From Mariannaea sp. PMI_226 (taxonomy: Eukaryota > Ascomycota > Sordariomycetes > Hypocreales > Nectriaceae): a DNA stretch of 64,000 bases. A program made the translations under genes and the position numbers. Below are positions 45,901 through 58,400 of the stretch, one piece after another. The notes below the pieces were generated by a model. It saw only the letters and a program-made list of their open reading frames with translations, ran no database searches and was not told the origin of the DNA. Location: assembly GCA_024336345.1 (NCBI GenBank), contig JANFOG010000005.1, forward strand, positions 434,001-498,000, in the 5' to 3' direction. The first letter of the stretch is position 1, and the number at the start of each line of letters is the position of its first letter.

Positions 45901-47731
45901 ATATATATGTATTGGCCGTGATCTAGAGTCAAACGATAAGTTGCTCACTCTCTCGAGTAAAAATAGCTCCTTGATTTCAGTTAAAGATGAGCATATCTTG
46001 TATCGTTGGAGGGAAGACCAGTCACCTACCAATGACGTGTCGCAGATAGGCCGCTTCTTGGCACATACACTGGCGGGGCATCTACTCCGTTCTCTGAAAG
46101 GGCCTGTATGGATTCACGGCGCTCCTAACGCACTCAGTGAGGCCATCCAGGCCGTTGCCCGCCAGCATAATATTGTCGTATTCCAAACGACCTCAGGTAC
46201 AGCAATGGCGTCTGACGTCAAGTTTATTCACCCTTACACGAATGAGCGAGATCTACATAACGCGCTCCCAGAGGGCCTGCAGAGCTTTTACAACCTAGAT
46301 CGCTCGCACAACGAGGCACTTTCCGAATTGATATGTGCGTCCCTTCCTGAGTCCAGCATCATGGACAAGGAGATTGAGGACAATACAGCCCATCTGAGCC
46401 TCTCGGAACTTCGCAATCTAGCCAAACAGCACTTCGATAACGACTCGCTGGTTTCAGAAGAATTCGTCCAGGTTCAGTCAATCGACACGGTAGCAACAAG
46501 TACAAACAAAGAGGCTGGGCCCACAGCACTGGTTGATTGGCGTGCTGTCGATAATGTCAATGCCCTCGTTCGCTCTCTTGACCATCGCGGACTGTTTGCT
46601 TCAGATAAAACATACCTCCTTTTCGGAATGACGGGAGACTTGGGTGTCTCGGTGTGCCAGTGGATGGTGGACAATGGAGCTCGAAATGTAGTGTTGAGCA
46701 GTCGTAGGGGGCAAGTTCTACCTAGCGTGCTGGACTACATGTCCGGCAAAGGTGCTCATGTACGCGTCATTTCTGTGGATATTACAGACCGGGAGTCTCT
46801 GCGAGCCGTTTACAGTGACATCAAGTCTAGCATGCCTCCCGTTGGGGGTATCATGAACGCCGCCATGGTACTTCGAGATCGTCTTTTCCATGACATGCCT
46901 TGGGAGGACTTTGAGGCAGTCCTGGCACCCAAGGTGCAAGGAACCAAGAACCTCGATGAGCTTTTTGACAACGAAGAGAGCAGTCTAGACTTCTTCATCT
47001 GCTTTTCATCAGCAACGTCGATTGTCGGAACAATCGGACAGTCCGCTTACGCTGCTGCAAACCATTTCATGGCCAGCTTAGTTCAGCAGCGGCACCAGCG
47101 TGGCTTGTCAGGCTCCGTCATTCACATTTCAGTGCTGACAGGTCTGGGTTACATCTTTCGGCGTGATGCAGAACATACTACGGCCATTGACAAAGCGCTA
47201 CTTCCGCGCTTAGTGCGACAGTCGGAGGCCGACTTACACGTGATGCTAGCTGAGGCGATCGTGTGCGGACGTCCTGGTTCGGGCCAGCCGGCTGAGCTCA
47301 TCACTGGTATTAGAACAGTTTTCAAGGGCACGTGGCGCGATGACCCGCGCTTGTCATGCTACCTTGGCCAGCAACTGCTACAGGATGAGGGGGTTCAAGA
47401 ACAGGCAGCCGACTCTATAAGCGTTGAAGCTCAGCTGGCTGCGGCTGAGGAACCTACTGAGCGTCTAGCTATACTTGAGAGGTGCTTCGCTCAGGCCCTG
47501 GGCAATATGCTGGAGATCAGTCCCGAGCAGGTGGACAGCAACATGCCCGTAGCAAGCCTAGGCATTGACTCCCTCGTAGCCATCAGGATCCGAGAGTGGT
47601 TCCTCAAGGAGGTGAACATTGAAGTGCCAGTGCTGAAGCTCATGTCGGTGAGCCACTCGCTGTCCCGCATTTGTGACGACGTGCTTGTAGACTGGCGGAA
47701 GCTCAAGAAGGAAGACGGGCTAGAAGTATAG
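39977..47731 (+). CDS. Highly reducing type I polyketide synthase (KS-AT-DH-CMeT-KR-ACP, no ER)
   Basis: Predicted 2475-residue iterative PKS. Exons: 39977-40180, 40248-40724, 40798-40978, 41031-41168 and 41304-47731; introns of 67, 73, 52 and 135 bp all keep frame. KS (about 14-430) has DTACSSS with Cys186 and EAHGTGT. AT (about 550-870) has TGQGAQW and GHSSGE with Ser649. DH (about 950-1255) has His986 in [11 protein letters not shown] and an Asp in PIDTAVQG. CMeT has [13 protein letters not shown] (near 1433) and [13 protein letters not shown] has [10 protein letters not shown] (near 2100) and the Ser/Tyr region CFSSATS...[11 protein letters not shown] has LGIDSL with Ser2423. The stretch between CMeT and KR has no ER cofactor motif and is KR-structural or ER-remnant sequence, so the separate ER at 38225 is needed. 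No thioesterase, reductase or NRPS module follows the ACP. Confidence 0.96.
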
Positions 47732-50700
47732 ACAAAATAACTGCAGAGTTAGGAATAGTCATGGAACTGATAATTACGGGGACAAGATACAGTAACGGTA
47801 GGGACGGGTAGAGCATGAATTATACTAGAAACATTTCCACATAACTTCCAATACAGCCCGTCAATACAGCATCCTGCCATAGTCTGAGAGTAGGCAGATT
47901 AGCTGGAACATTAAGGAGCTTCCTCGTATATCTCGCCAACATGCCTATCTTAGTGAAACGTGGCTCAAAGTACAGTGAGAGCTTGGGGCTCCAGCCAGTA
48001 TCGAGCCCTATACATAGCCAATTCTGAGGAGATTCGTCTGACATGGTGCGCGTCATTCAGCATTCCTAGAATCCCAAGTCTTCTCTACGACACCCAACAC
48101 GGATGGCCTCGTGTATAGTCTCGAGATTAGGTGATAACAGGATTACATATGTACGCGTTTCGGCGAACAGCCACCACCACGACGTATTCCTAACGTCTTG
48201 CAGACACAAAACAATGATTTGGCTTCCACAGTGACGGACCAGCCGTATTAACTCACCTCACACACAAGGCGAACAGATCCGTCTCATGAGATTACCCATC
48301 AAGCCGACGACTTTAAAGCTTGACAAGCATAAGTACCCTATAGGCCTCTACAAGTATCCACGGATTTTTATTTATAGCTAAATTCTATTTATGTTCACTT
48401 TTTTCTATATTACTCATGCTTGTGTTTGATTATTAATGCGAAAGCAGATGGCTCTCAGGGCTACCTGTATTTAGCCAATGGCTTCATGATGTACTATTCA
48501 TTGCCTCCTATGACATAGCATTGGCCAGCGTCAGAGGCTTTCTACATTAGGTAGGTGATGGTTAGCGATGTTGTGCATACCTCGCACATGCTGACATCAA
48601 CAGACTTGTTCTTGACTGCATCAGATCCCCACTTACTACTTACGGGTATACTACACCCTGGACTGTTCCGTGTCGCGGAATCCTTTTGTCACAGGGTCGC
48701 ACGTGTCAAGTAAGCCGGAAAGATTGTATCGGGACGTCAGTTGAGGAGATTCAGACTTGTCCGGAACGAGACACGATCAAGAATACCAGAAGACCAATCC
48801 TACTACGAATGTCAAGTTCAAAGTCGGGAGAAGAGATTGTGGGAGGGCCGATTGTGTCATTACCATATTACGTAGCGACAGGGATGCAGATGCAAAGGAA
48901 GAGGCACAGAAGATTTAAGATAACAAAACCAGAGGTGATAAGAACTTCCGTGTATAAGAAACTGGACTTGATTTCGACAAGATCATTCATACTAATGCCT
49001 GGGGGTGGGGCAGCTCGGCAGAGCGAACATGATGGAGGCGAGAACGGAGTGTAGTAGCTCAACAGCTAAAATAAAACCGGCCACAATATAAGATCACGCG
49101 AATAGCAACGTCTAGCAGCAGAGAGATGTCAAATTCATATCTAGACTCTTATTACGATATACTGTAACAGCCCCTCCCCAAACTCAGAGTTGTTCCAGCG
49201 CCTTTTGCGAGGGAATCTGTACATCTGATGTGTGCACTAGGGTTGCCACTGTGCCGCGCTGGCTTCATTGGTGTCCGCAAGTAGTTCTGAGGCCAATCCT
49301 TTCTTTCCTTATCATCTAGCATATGTAGTGCCGTCTAGACTCAATGTCCTTGGTTGCGCAAGCTCATAGACTCAGACTAAGGTGAGAGTAGCATAATCGT
49401 GGCAAGAATAATGCAACTTCTGCACACCCTGTCGTTAAACTCTGCGTAATCTGATCTGCATCTGCAGGAAGGATTTTTACAGACATGCTTACTTTTTCGG
49501 ATGACTTGAGCCGTCCGTCTCGGTCTTGCTTCTTCTAGCATAGCTAGTATCCACTGGTTTGCCTAAGGGCTATTGACTCAACACGGTGTGCTCTGAGTGC
49601 CAGGGCTCTTTGCCATGTGCTTGTCAGATATCTCGGACAACTCCTAACCATATGAGTACATGGTGCGCGGGAGCGACGGCAACTAATGCGCAATACCGTT
49701 CTCTGGCCCAGATTGTCTATCATAGCTTCAATATCTTGCGGGGCCAACCTACATTATCCATATTCCTTTTGAAGTATATGGGCATCCTGCCTGTCGGGCA
49801 CGTGGAGGATATTGATATGGAGATGGATGGAGTATCGTTTCAATGCAACAATAGTGTAGGGACTGTAGCAGCGGAGGCCACGAGAACTGGCGGGGAGATG
49901 CCGATGGGTAAGCAACTCGCATGTAAGCAAACAAAAGGTCCTAAAAGAATGGGCGGTTCGACTCCGAGATGCAAGGGAGACCGACCCACAAGGTGCTCGA
50001 ATACGCCCTCAGACGTTACATCACCACATTGTCAAGTCCCTGAGGTCTCAGTGCCAACACCTGGTTGATGTGATGATACCTTCCCTCACTGTCAGTCTCT
50101 AGATCCATTCGATTCTAGGAACAACGTCGTAGGCTAAGGACAGGCTGCAATTTATGTGGTAGTATGAGCCATGTCCTAGGTAGGCCCACCTCAGAATCGA
50201 TGCGTTCGGGGAGAAACCCAAAGCAGCAACTCAGTACAACCAGGCGAAATCCTTTGGTATATTAGCAGACTCCATTACAGTAGCTTTTTCTGTATTAACT
50301 ATCTGGGGCCAGTGGATTTTGGGAGATCTGCCGCGTGGCACGTAAGGAAGCGTCAAGGTCAAGGGAGAGACGGCTCGCGAAGTGTCGTTCATCGTTCACA
50401 ATTCCATCCAGCATGATTCAGAGGCGGCATTATCCCATAGCGGTCTATATACTATTCTCCAATTTATTTAGTGAATCGCTCAGAGGGACGTATCGATCTA
50501 TTGGGGCAGTTTCGTATTAAATTTTCTGAAGGATGCCGCGCTTATGGTCCATGCCCCTCCCCTCTTCCTCCTCCCCCCTTCTATCTATTGGCTCAGTGCC
50601 TGACATTATCTGGCCTTCCTGCCCAGGCAACAAGTCAATTTCGAAGGCCCGAAGTGGCAAGCCATGTCCGATGATGCTCGACAGAAGAGAGGAAACTTCA

Positions 50701-51326
50701 CATACATCCTCATCACTACACACAAGAAAAGATGGGGCCCAGTGTACGTGCAGGTGAGTCAAACTGCATCATCTTACATTTTTAAGACGCAAGATCAAGG
50801 GAACTGAGGGCAAAAGTAGAAGTTCACCTCATGTTCATACTGTGTAGACTATACAGCAGCGATAATATCTATTGCTTTCGTCAAGGGGGCGAAAAGCGAT
50901 CGAAACGAGCCAACCGAACCAATCAAGACTCACTACTTTTGTGCGACGTACCTCTCGGTGCCTATCACTATGCTGATGTTCCACACATACATGTCGGCAT
51001 TGGGGGGAGCAGCACGCACCGTATTTCTCGATCTGAGACTCTCATATCTGTCAAGAAAATCCCGCACTTCCGTAATTCCATCCCACAATCACGAAGCGAC
51101 TGCCTGATATTTAAGCTCCGGGCTTCGGCACTCACCATCTTTACTCCGTGATTAGATCGCCAAGAGCCAAGACATAGTCAACTTATAATAGTGACGCTTC
51201 ACGTGCCGCATAGGCCATATTACCTAGGTCTTTTCCAAAGGACGGCCAAGAAGGCCAAGATAAGAAAAAGAGGAGAGAAAAACAAGGAAGAGAAGAAACG
51301 ATAAATGAGAAGAGAAGTCGTGGGCA
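47732..51326. other. 3.6-kb gene-poor stretch between PKS and regulator
   Basis: No secure gene. Open frames of 78 codons (47820-48056, minus), 122 codons (48686-49054, plus) and 160 codons (49586-50068, plus) were read; none has a motif, signal peptide or supported splice. The last 200 bp are the promoter of the regulator and contain no GGTCGG copy that I can see. Confidence 0.4.
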
Positions 51327-52617
51327 ATGTCTCACCGGCACTCATGCGACCGCTGTCGCCAACAAAAGGTGCGCTGTCTTCGAGATGAGTCGCAAAGGGC
51401 TTCCTCAGGCTCAAATTCCCTTGCTCGGTGCGAACGCTGTGCGAAAGCAAGCGTAGATTGTGTTTATAGCTGTACGTGTTGCTCTATTCTGCCCATGCCA
51501 TCTCTCTTCATCGTTTCTCTATACTTACTCCCTGGCGATTTCCCACAGTACAGTGAGACAAAGATCCAGCCGTTCCTCAGTACAGACGTCAGCTCAAGCC
51601 TCAGCTCCAAGAGACAACAACTCGGAGCCTAATGGTCCCGTCGGCACATCATGGTTTGCACAAGGTCTAGGTGGAGTGTTCTGCCCAACTGGCTTGGGCT
51701 CCGGACCCGACTTTACCGACCTGACTGGTCAGTTTCCCGGTATCAGCGATCCGGGTCCCGTCGCCAACTTCGGTGGATGGGACGCAAACCTCCGGCAACC
51801 TTCTCCATTCTCAACCTCAAACTCATCAACTACACCATCGGCGGTAGACACAATCGGAGGAAGCCAGGACGTCCGCGCCATCTCCACCGCTCCATCAACG
51901 GCCGACGATGAAAACCCGGTGGACACCCTTTCATACCAGCTAACAGCCCTGAGCCAAAGGGCGACGCAGGCTATGCGCCGCCTAGCTTCCCGGGGCGGCG
52001 CCTCACCAACTGTAACGTCTCCCGAAGTAAACGAAGCATTCGAAGACGCAAATACTTTAATACAAATCATCAACCGTATCACTACAGCCCCTTCGGATAG
52101 CGAGAATAATGACATTGCCCTAGCCAAGATGGATCATGGATTGGTGTTCTTAGCTCTCGCCTCACATCAACACCTCTTGGCTTTATTCAGAGCAATATGC
52201 GATGCAGTACACCAGTGCCTAGAATCGATGGCCTCTGGCAACCGGCAGAAGCAACAGCAACGGCGAAGCCTAAATGACAATAATGTGGGACCGTCCTCGG
52301 TCGCCCAATTTGTCATGGTCCTCCAGCTGCTATTGCACCTGATCAATCGCATGGACCGGTGCCTCCAAGTTGATAGATCGGCGGGTTATGGCCCAGAGTC
52401 ATCTTCCGGCGGTCAGATTACTCCCATAACGCCCAACACAAGGCCCCCACAGAGTGATACAGGAGTGAATAGGAAAGACTTAGAAGGCCCTGTATCAGAG
52501 ACTGGCCTGTCATCTCTTGCGCATGGTATCGTGAACAGTATACCGGATGAGCATGAGAAGCTCAGGCATGTAATTCAAGAATTACAGGCGAAGATAGAGC
52601 ACTCAGAACTTCATTAG
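51327..52617 (+). CDS. Zn2Cys6 transcription factor, AflR-like cluster regulator
   Basis: Predicted 402-residue nuclear DNA-binding protein from two exons, 51327-51471 and 51554-52617, with an 82-bp intron (GTACGT...ACAG). The zinc cluster starts at the N-terminus: [11 protein letters not shown], a long loop with Ser/Asn, then [11 protein letters not shown], giving the CX2CX6C...CX2CX6C pattern. The basic QQKVR stretch is as in AflR. The middle is Ser/Pro/Thr-rich and low in complexity. The C-terminal region has helical segments ([57 protein letters not shown]) fitting AflR-type regulatory domains. It sits 3.6 kb beyond the PKS on the same strand and is the likely activator of the cluster (inference). 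Confidence 0.88.
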
Positions 52618-54206
52618 TAGAAAAAGGGTTTGAAGCGGAACCGTGTCCAGAAACACAGATTGCGTGTTTTGGCTCAGCTCCACATATCGGCAATGCAGTC
52701 CAGGTGTTTGTTATCGACCTAAAGTAGGATAAAGTTGTAGAGATGTTAAGTAACAGATAAAGGCTTTGCTAGAAGTGTGTATGATGCTAGACAGGTGAAC
52801 AATAGATATGACTAAACGCTATGCATTCCGTCCACTTGAAAGAGCCTACACATTGCCTTACTACAAAGGAGGCAATATTTCCATATATCTCCAGCAAAGC
52901 TCCGCATGTCCTCAGATTTTATGGTGGTATGTAACCATCAAGCAGATGGCCAGGCTGCCCTTCAACGAGCTGCATTTACCTGGCATTTTCAGTGCCGGCT
53001 TTGGTCTGGCTACAGTATCTGTCATATAAACCTAAAACAGGGGCAACCTTGATACATAGAAAGTCTTGATTTTCTAGCAATGGGTAAGTTCCTATGACAG
53101 GCTATATATCTTTGATGGGCGGAGCGAGCAGAGGGGCTTAAGCTGTATGTGATCTCTACAGTTGTGATAGGTTATGTTTCATCCAAAGAGATCACAGCTA
53201 GCATTATCCTCACTACTCCAACTATGGGATCCTTCCAAAAGGTTCGAGCTGATCGTATGATAACCTTTCTCCATACATGGCCGCTCCCATACAATAGTTT
53301 CCTAGTGATACGTGTCTTGCATGACGGACCTGGGCTTCCGGTTCTCCGCTTTCGATGCAAATCGTTTCACCGCCGGCCTTGCCCTTGCCCACAGCTTCTT
53401 TGAGGGATACTCTGCCTTCATGTCAAGCCGTGTCGAATAAAGGATCTGGCGCGGTAGTTTCGGTAGCTGGCGAGCTGCATTAGTACAAGGGATACCAGGC
53501 GCACCGAGGTACTCTCAGCCAATGTCAACACTCTCCATGTCGCTGTTATGGACAATATCGGCAATGATCTGGCAAATGTCTGTATTGCCTCTGCTTTTAG
53601 TCCCAACGGAAGGCGTTACAGTGTACTCTCTCGGCCGAGAACATCCACGAACCAGAAAAAAAAAACATCCTCGTTCATCAGCATCTCGGTTTGGGAAGGT
53701 CCCCACTGATAATTCATCGTCTAGATGCCTACTGAAGCAGTATGTTATGCCGGTAAACACAAGGAGGATTATCCGTGTTCTTCGACCTGTCGGTCCGACA
53801 AAGATCTTCCTCCAGGCACCTCCGGCTGGGGCTGAATCCCTCGAAATACGCAAGGTGCATAATTGCCCCAGGGTGAGACATGGTAATTTGCATTCCGCGG
53901 CTAGAGAAGTATCCATATGAGACAGACAGTCCGTCCCCAACAGGAGTGCAGAAATCGGTGTCGATGTCGCGGTGATTTCAGACGTTGTAACACGGCTTGA
54001 GTGGACCGCGTGGTTGGGTTGGCCGGCTTCGTACGAGACAGCTTGGATTTGGTAGGCTTCCTCATTTGAAACCACATCCCCCATCGGCCACGTCATGAGC
54101 TTTAGGCAATCATTTGCTGATACTCTTATCTTGAGGCCCTGTGTTGATGTTTCATTTATCGAAATTGATCGTGGGCTAGGAAAGTTGGCCAACTCAATTC
54201 CTCTGA
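52618..54206. other. Region between regulator and GPCR, with a dispersed repeat copy
   Basis: Holds the repeat copy at 53036-53115. On the minus strand a long open frame (54246 down to 53515) follows the GPCR stop and may encode an alternatively spliced GPCR tail (see the GPCR entry). Otherwise nothing was recognised. Confidence 0.4.
53036..53115 (+). repeat. Dispersed repeat, copy 2 (partner near 10.03 kb)
   Basis: Matches 10031-10112 in the same orientation through the blocks ACAGGGGCAACCT, ATAGAAAGTCTTGATT and CAGGCTATATATC. This copy has lost the open frame present in the other. Confidence 0.6.
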
Positions 54207-55455
54207 TCAACCACAACGCGTAACCTGGGCGAATACCACTTTGCATGCGGCCCAGGATGTCACCATGTATATCATAGCATTCCAGAAACCTTGCAGTGGC
54301 AGCACAGCAGCGCTAAGGTACTCCAGAGCAGGGGCGGCACCGTCGGTATGAGTAAGCATGTAAATGCGATTGGCGCTTGACGGGATCCAGGTAATACACA
54401 TTGCAGTAAAGAAGAGCAGAGCACACTTGGCATACTGCCACTCAGCCCGGCTCATCACTGGCCGGCTTGGGACCGATATTGAAGATCGATTACCCTCGCC
54501 GGTGAGGACGCCGTCGGGATAGATTGGGGAAGACGCCTGCGATGTTCCGGAGCTGCTGCCCGATCCACGGTGCTCCCAGGGGAATGACCTGGCAAGCATC
54601 TTGGAGGTGTCCTTTTTCATAGCTTCGGCGGGAATGGCGATGTCTGTATTGATACGGGTCGAAGTATTTGTTGCTATCTCAACATCCTGGCGGCTCAAGT
54701 TCACGAGCTCCCTGTGGTTCTTGGCGATATGATACCCGATCCGTGTGTAAATCGATATGGTTATCAAGATGACTACCCTATCAATGGGTCAATTGCAGCT
54801 CTAGATTCTGCATGATCTGGTCATAATATCAATGTTGAACCTACCAGACAGGGCCGTAAAATACCAAGACCCTCAACAAGCTCCAATCTTTAGCAATCCA
54901 ACACCATAACAATGCATTTCCATATACTTTGACTCCATGGTGATCCCTAACGAACAGAAAGGTAAACGCAGGGACAAAGGAAATCCCATAACAAATAATA
55001 AGGTAGACAGGTTCTACCTTTCTCAAAGCCGCAATATCGTATTTAAGGTAAAATCTGAGATGCACATTGGTTGCCATAGCTAGGGTCCAGAGAGCATCTG
55101 ATGCCATCAACCTAATATCATGTATTGTGCGTCAGTCTTGAACCTCAGTGAAGAGAGAGAGAAAGAAGACAGAAGATACAATAACTCGAGTAGCAAACGG
55201 GTCTTACCACTGGATCATGAAGGCCTGCATTTGACAACCAGCGGAATCAATATGCTCGATGTAGGTGGTCCCAATAAGCGTACCGACGGTAACAATGAGG
55301 TTACCGATTGAGGCGTAAAAGACCAGTCGGTTGATGGGTTTGTGGAAGGCCTTGGAGAAGCAAAACGTACTGATGATGAAACAGCAACCAAGCAACGAGA
55401 AGCAGGAGCCCACGCGCTCGATTGTGCTCAGCACGGATGGGTCTGCGCCCGCCAT
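54207..55455 (-). CDS. Seven-TM receptor, cAMP-receptor-like (class E/secretin-like) GPCR
   Basis: Predicted 361-residue plasma-membrane receptor from three exons: 55455-55208, 55111-54845 and 54777-54207. Introns are 96 and 67 bp and both keep phase. Seven hydrophobic segments can be placed: VGSCFSLLGCCFIISTFCF, LVFYASIGNLIVTVGTLIG, FMIQWLMASDALWTLAMATN, VYLIICYGISFVPAFTFLF, VLVFYGPVWVVILITISIY, CALLFFTAMCITWIPSSAN and SAAVLPLQGFWNAMIYMV. A long cytoplasmic third loop rich in Ser/Thr lies between TM5 and TM6. Cys in the first and second extracellular loops fits the usual disulphide. The pattern matches fungal cAMP-receptor-like GPCRs (GprH type). The stop comes soon after TM7 (TRCG). An alternative 44-bp intron (GTATTC...TTGAG) would instead join a longer Ser/Thr-rich tail ending at 53515. 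Confidence 0.83.
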
Positions 55456-58400
55456 GTGCGTAATCTGAAGTGCATCCAAGGGTATTTTGAGGAGGCGGGA
55501 TATTCACGGAGTGACGGAGGATATCGAGAATTGGCGAAAGAAGCTCAGGAAAATATTCAGAATCTCATTGTTTACTTGCTTCTTTTCTTGTTCTTCATTA
55601 TAAAGTGGCTTGGTCGTTAATCGCTAGGATAGCTGAGCGCCTTGATGGCTCAATGAGCGAGTTGAGCTCAATCGTGAGGGAGCAGAAAGCTGTAGTCGAC
55701 TGTCAACATTAATGAGTATTTCCCTAGATCTCTCTGGCTCACATGACGGTTAAGTATTACCAAGTGCGTCTGTCCAAACGACAGGGGGGGGAGGCTCCAG
55801 GCGCTTCGCAGAGGTAAACCCGGTTCAAGAGGATAGGCCGGATGGTATGCAAGCCACCGGATGCCAAGCTGACTTCTTGTCCGTAAGTGGTCGCGATCCT
55901 CGCCAAAACTTGAAACTTGAACTTGCGATTGGATTGGAGGATTTGGGCAAAGGATGCCACTTATTGCAGAGAAATGATTTGTAAACACAAGATCTAAAGA
56001 ACACAATCCTGGTACAGCCAGCGACCCCGATGTTGAAATGAGTTGGGGGGAGAGTGACAGTTTCTGCTGGTGTGGCGAGATTGATGCGCGGAAGAGAATC
56101 GGCCTCATCGGCCTCGCGTTTACAAGCCTTGCACTACATTTATTAGCTGAAAGATGCCTCTTCTGCTTCAGGTTCCAAAATGCAATGCGAGCCGCCGTTT
56201 TTTTTCCACTTGAAGAGTGCCACCGCCGTTACATTCGTCATCGGGCAGCGCCGAATGTCGTAAAGCTTGCCTGCCGTTATTTACATGGGAACAATAGAGT
56301 TTCAGAGGTCAGCCAACGATCGATCCCATCCAACAGGGCGCTATTGGAATGAAAGCAAGTGACTGCATCGGTGCCCTATTCAGCTACCCGGCTAGCTTTG
56401 TGGCTGGCTTGTTGGCGGGGAGCTGGGAGGCTCGGGTTAGTTTTCTTAGAGCTACACGATGTAAGCTTTGTATCATTGAGTTCTAGACTGGGCCAAAAAT
56501 ATGCCAAGTTGGCGGAGACTAGCCGTCAGCCGACGAGGAGGCTTCTCACTACCAATTATTGGGCTGCTCTGGGAGGCCGGTCCACTCACACCATATGCCG
56601 CCGTTGGCTATTGATTGTGCACAGTGGAGGGTGAGATTGCCAGCAAAGAGCCGTTACATTTACACGCATGTCATCACTCTCAGGACGGCGCGTGATACGC
56701 CCAAAGGAAAGGCACAATACAGCGCAGTCTGATTAGTCTTACACTTCGCATGGAGAGGCAGCGTGCACTGTCGTGGCTGCGATTGGCCGATGCTGCTGCT
56801 GCTGCTGGGCAAGATATGCGACGTAAAATGACCTGATCGAGCTTAGTAGCAGCCCTACAAGACGGTAACTACCCTTGGGATCGGGACGGCATTTAAATTG
56901 TCATTCCCGATATGGAAAAATCGATCTGTCGTCATAAAATGATAATAAATCGTATTCAAGACCCGTCCGTGAGCAGCGAGGCGTCGTATGTACAAAGAGA
57001 GAAGCATTTAAGGGTGATTATTTTTTCGGTTCAAGGACCGTTCTTCACTTACCTGTGCGAGGAGACGCGCTCCAAAAGCTGGATTCTAGCTTCTTCACTG
57101 AAGTCTCCCTTGACGAAGAGTGTTTTCCTCTGTAAGAAAACAATAAAAAAAAGAAAGAAAGAAAGAACACTTTTGCAGAATCTGTGGCAACGGCGGGAAA
57201 GTTGAAAGATACCTTTTGAGTAGTCAACCTCCAAAATCAATGAATAAACTAAGGGAAAATGCTCAATAGAGTTCAGCTGGTGAAATGATAATGATTTCCA
57301 ATACAGTGTCGAAATGCCCAATTCAAGCTTGTGATCCAGAGTCACCAAGCGAAAATTCCACATTGCAAGAATCGACGGAGCGGTAGTGTATTCGTGAGGT
57401 ACGACCTACGTTTATATTATCGACTTCGAGTCCAACACATGCAAACATCGCATAAGCAACAAATTGAAATAACGGGATCAGCTGTTTAGAACAAACATAG
57501 ATGAACGTGTCTCTTCATATAGACTCACCGAAAACGAGATGACGAAAATACGTGAACCTCAGCTTCAGCTTGAGGACATTCTCGGTTGACAGAGCTACGG
57601 GTGTTTCTTAGTAGAAATTGGTGTACCGCAGAGCCATGGACGCTGAATAACCATGGAAAATAGAATCAGATTTTCTATCCCAACGTGACACTCGGCTGCG
57701 TGTCATTTCTCCTACGTTGATTCGATCCGTGAAAAATAAACTCAAGTGACGTGACAATCAGCGCTGTCAAGATTCAGCAATTCCATCATGTTCTATGAAC
57801 GTGATTGGATCGATTTCGTCACTACCACTTCGCAGCTGCCTGCCCCTGGAACTATTAAATCAGCCTATAACACCCAATCTGAGTCAGAATGCATACTCGA
57901 AGGCTATGACGAAACCAGGAGGTAAAGTTTACGAGATCTGATCCAGTCAGCGTTGAACGTTCAATGTGTGCCCTTTTACGACCAGATATTGATCTGAAGA
58001 GTTAATGGTCATCGCCGAGTTTGACTATCCAAAGATGGAAGGCAGATAATATATGGGAGAGCACATGTACCTCTATTATGATGGGATAAGGGCTCTGGAA
58101 GAATGACTTTTTGTCCATCATATTATTATTTTTCATAGCCAGGCACATAGCAATCAATGAAGGCCGTAACGAGTTGACTGCTAGATGATGAGCGGCGTGT
58201 TGGTTGAGTGGCATATTAGTAAAATGACTCATTGGAGAAGATTCCCAAAAACAATGGAGTGCTGAAAAAAAACCAACAGAAAATAAGTCAGATATGAAGA
58301 ATTATTTTATTTTTAGCAGGGAATGACAATAAACCAGTCCTGTAACCGCTGTAAATGTGGCATCGATACTTTTTTGTTTTCCTATCGCATTTGATCAGTT

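Noticed and set aside
47820..48056. 78-codon minus-strand frame just after the PKS
   Set aside because: Protein-like in places, but with no motif and no upstream exon; not enough to call a gene.
49586..50068. 160-codon plus-strand frame between PKS and regulator
   Set aside because: No domain, signal or membrane pattern and no codon regularity; probably chance.
56780..56810. CTG run as a coding polyglutamine or polyleucine tract
   Set aside because: Only about five units and no open gene around it.
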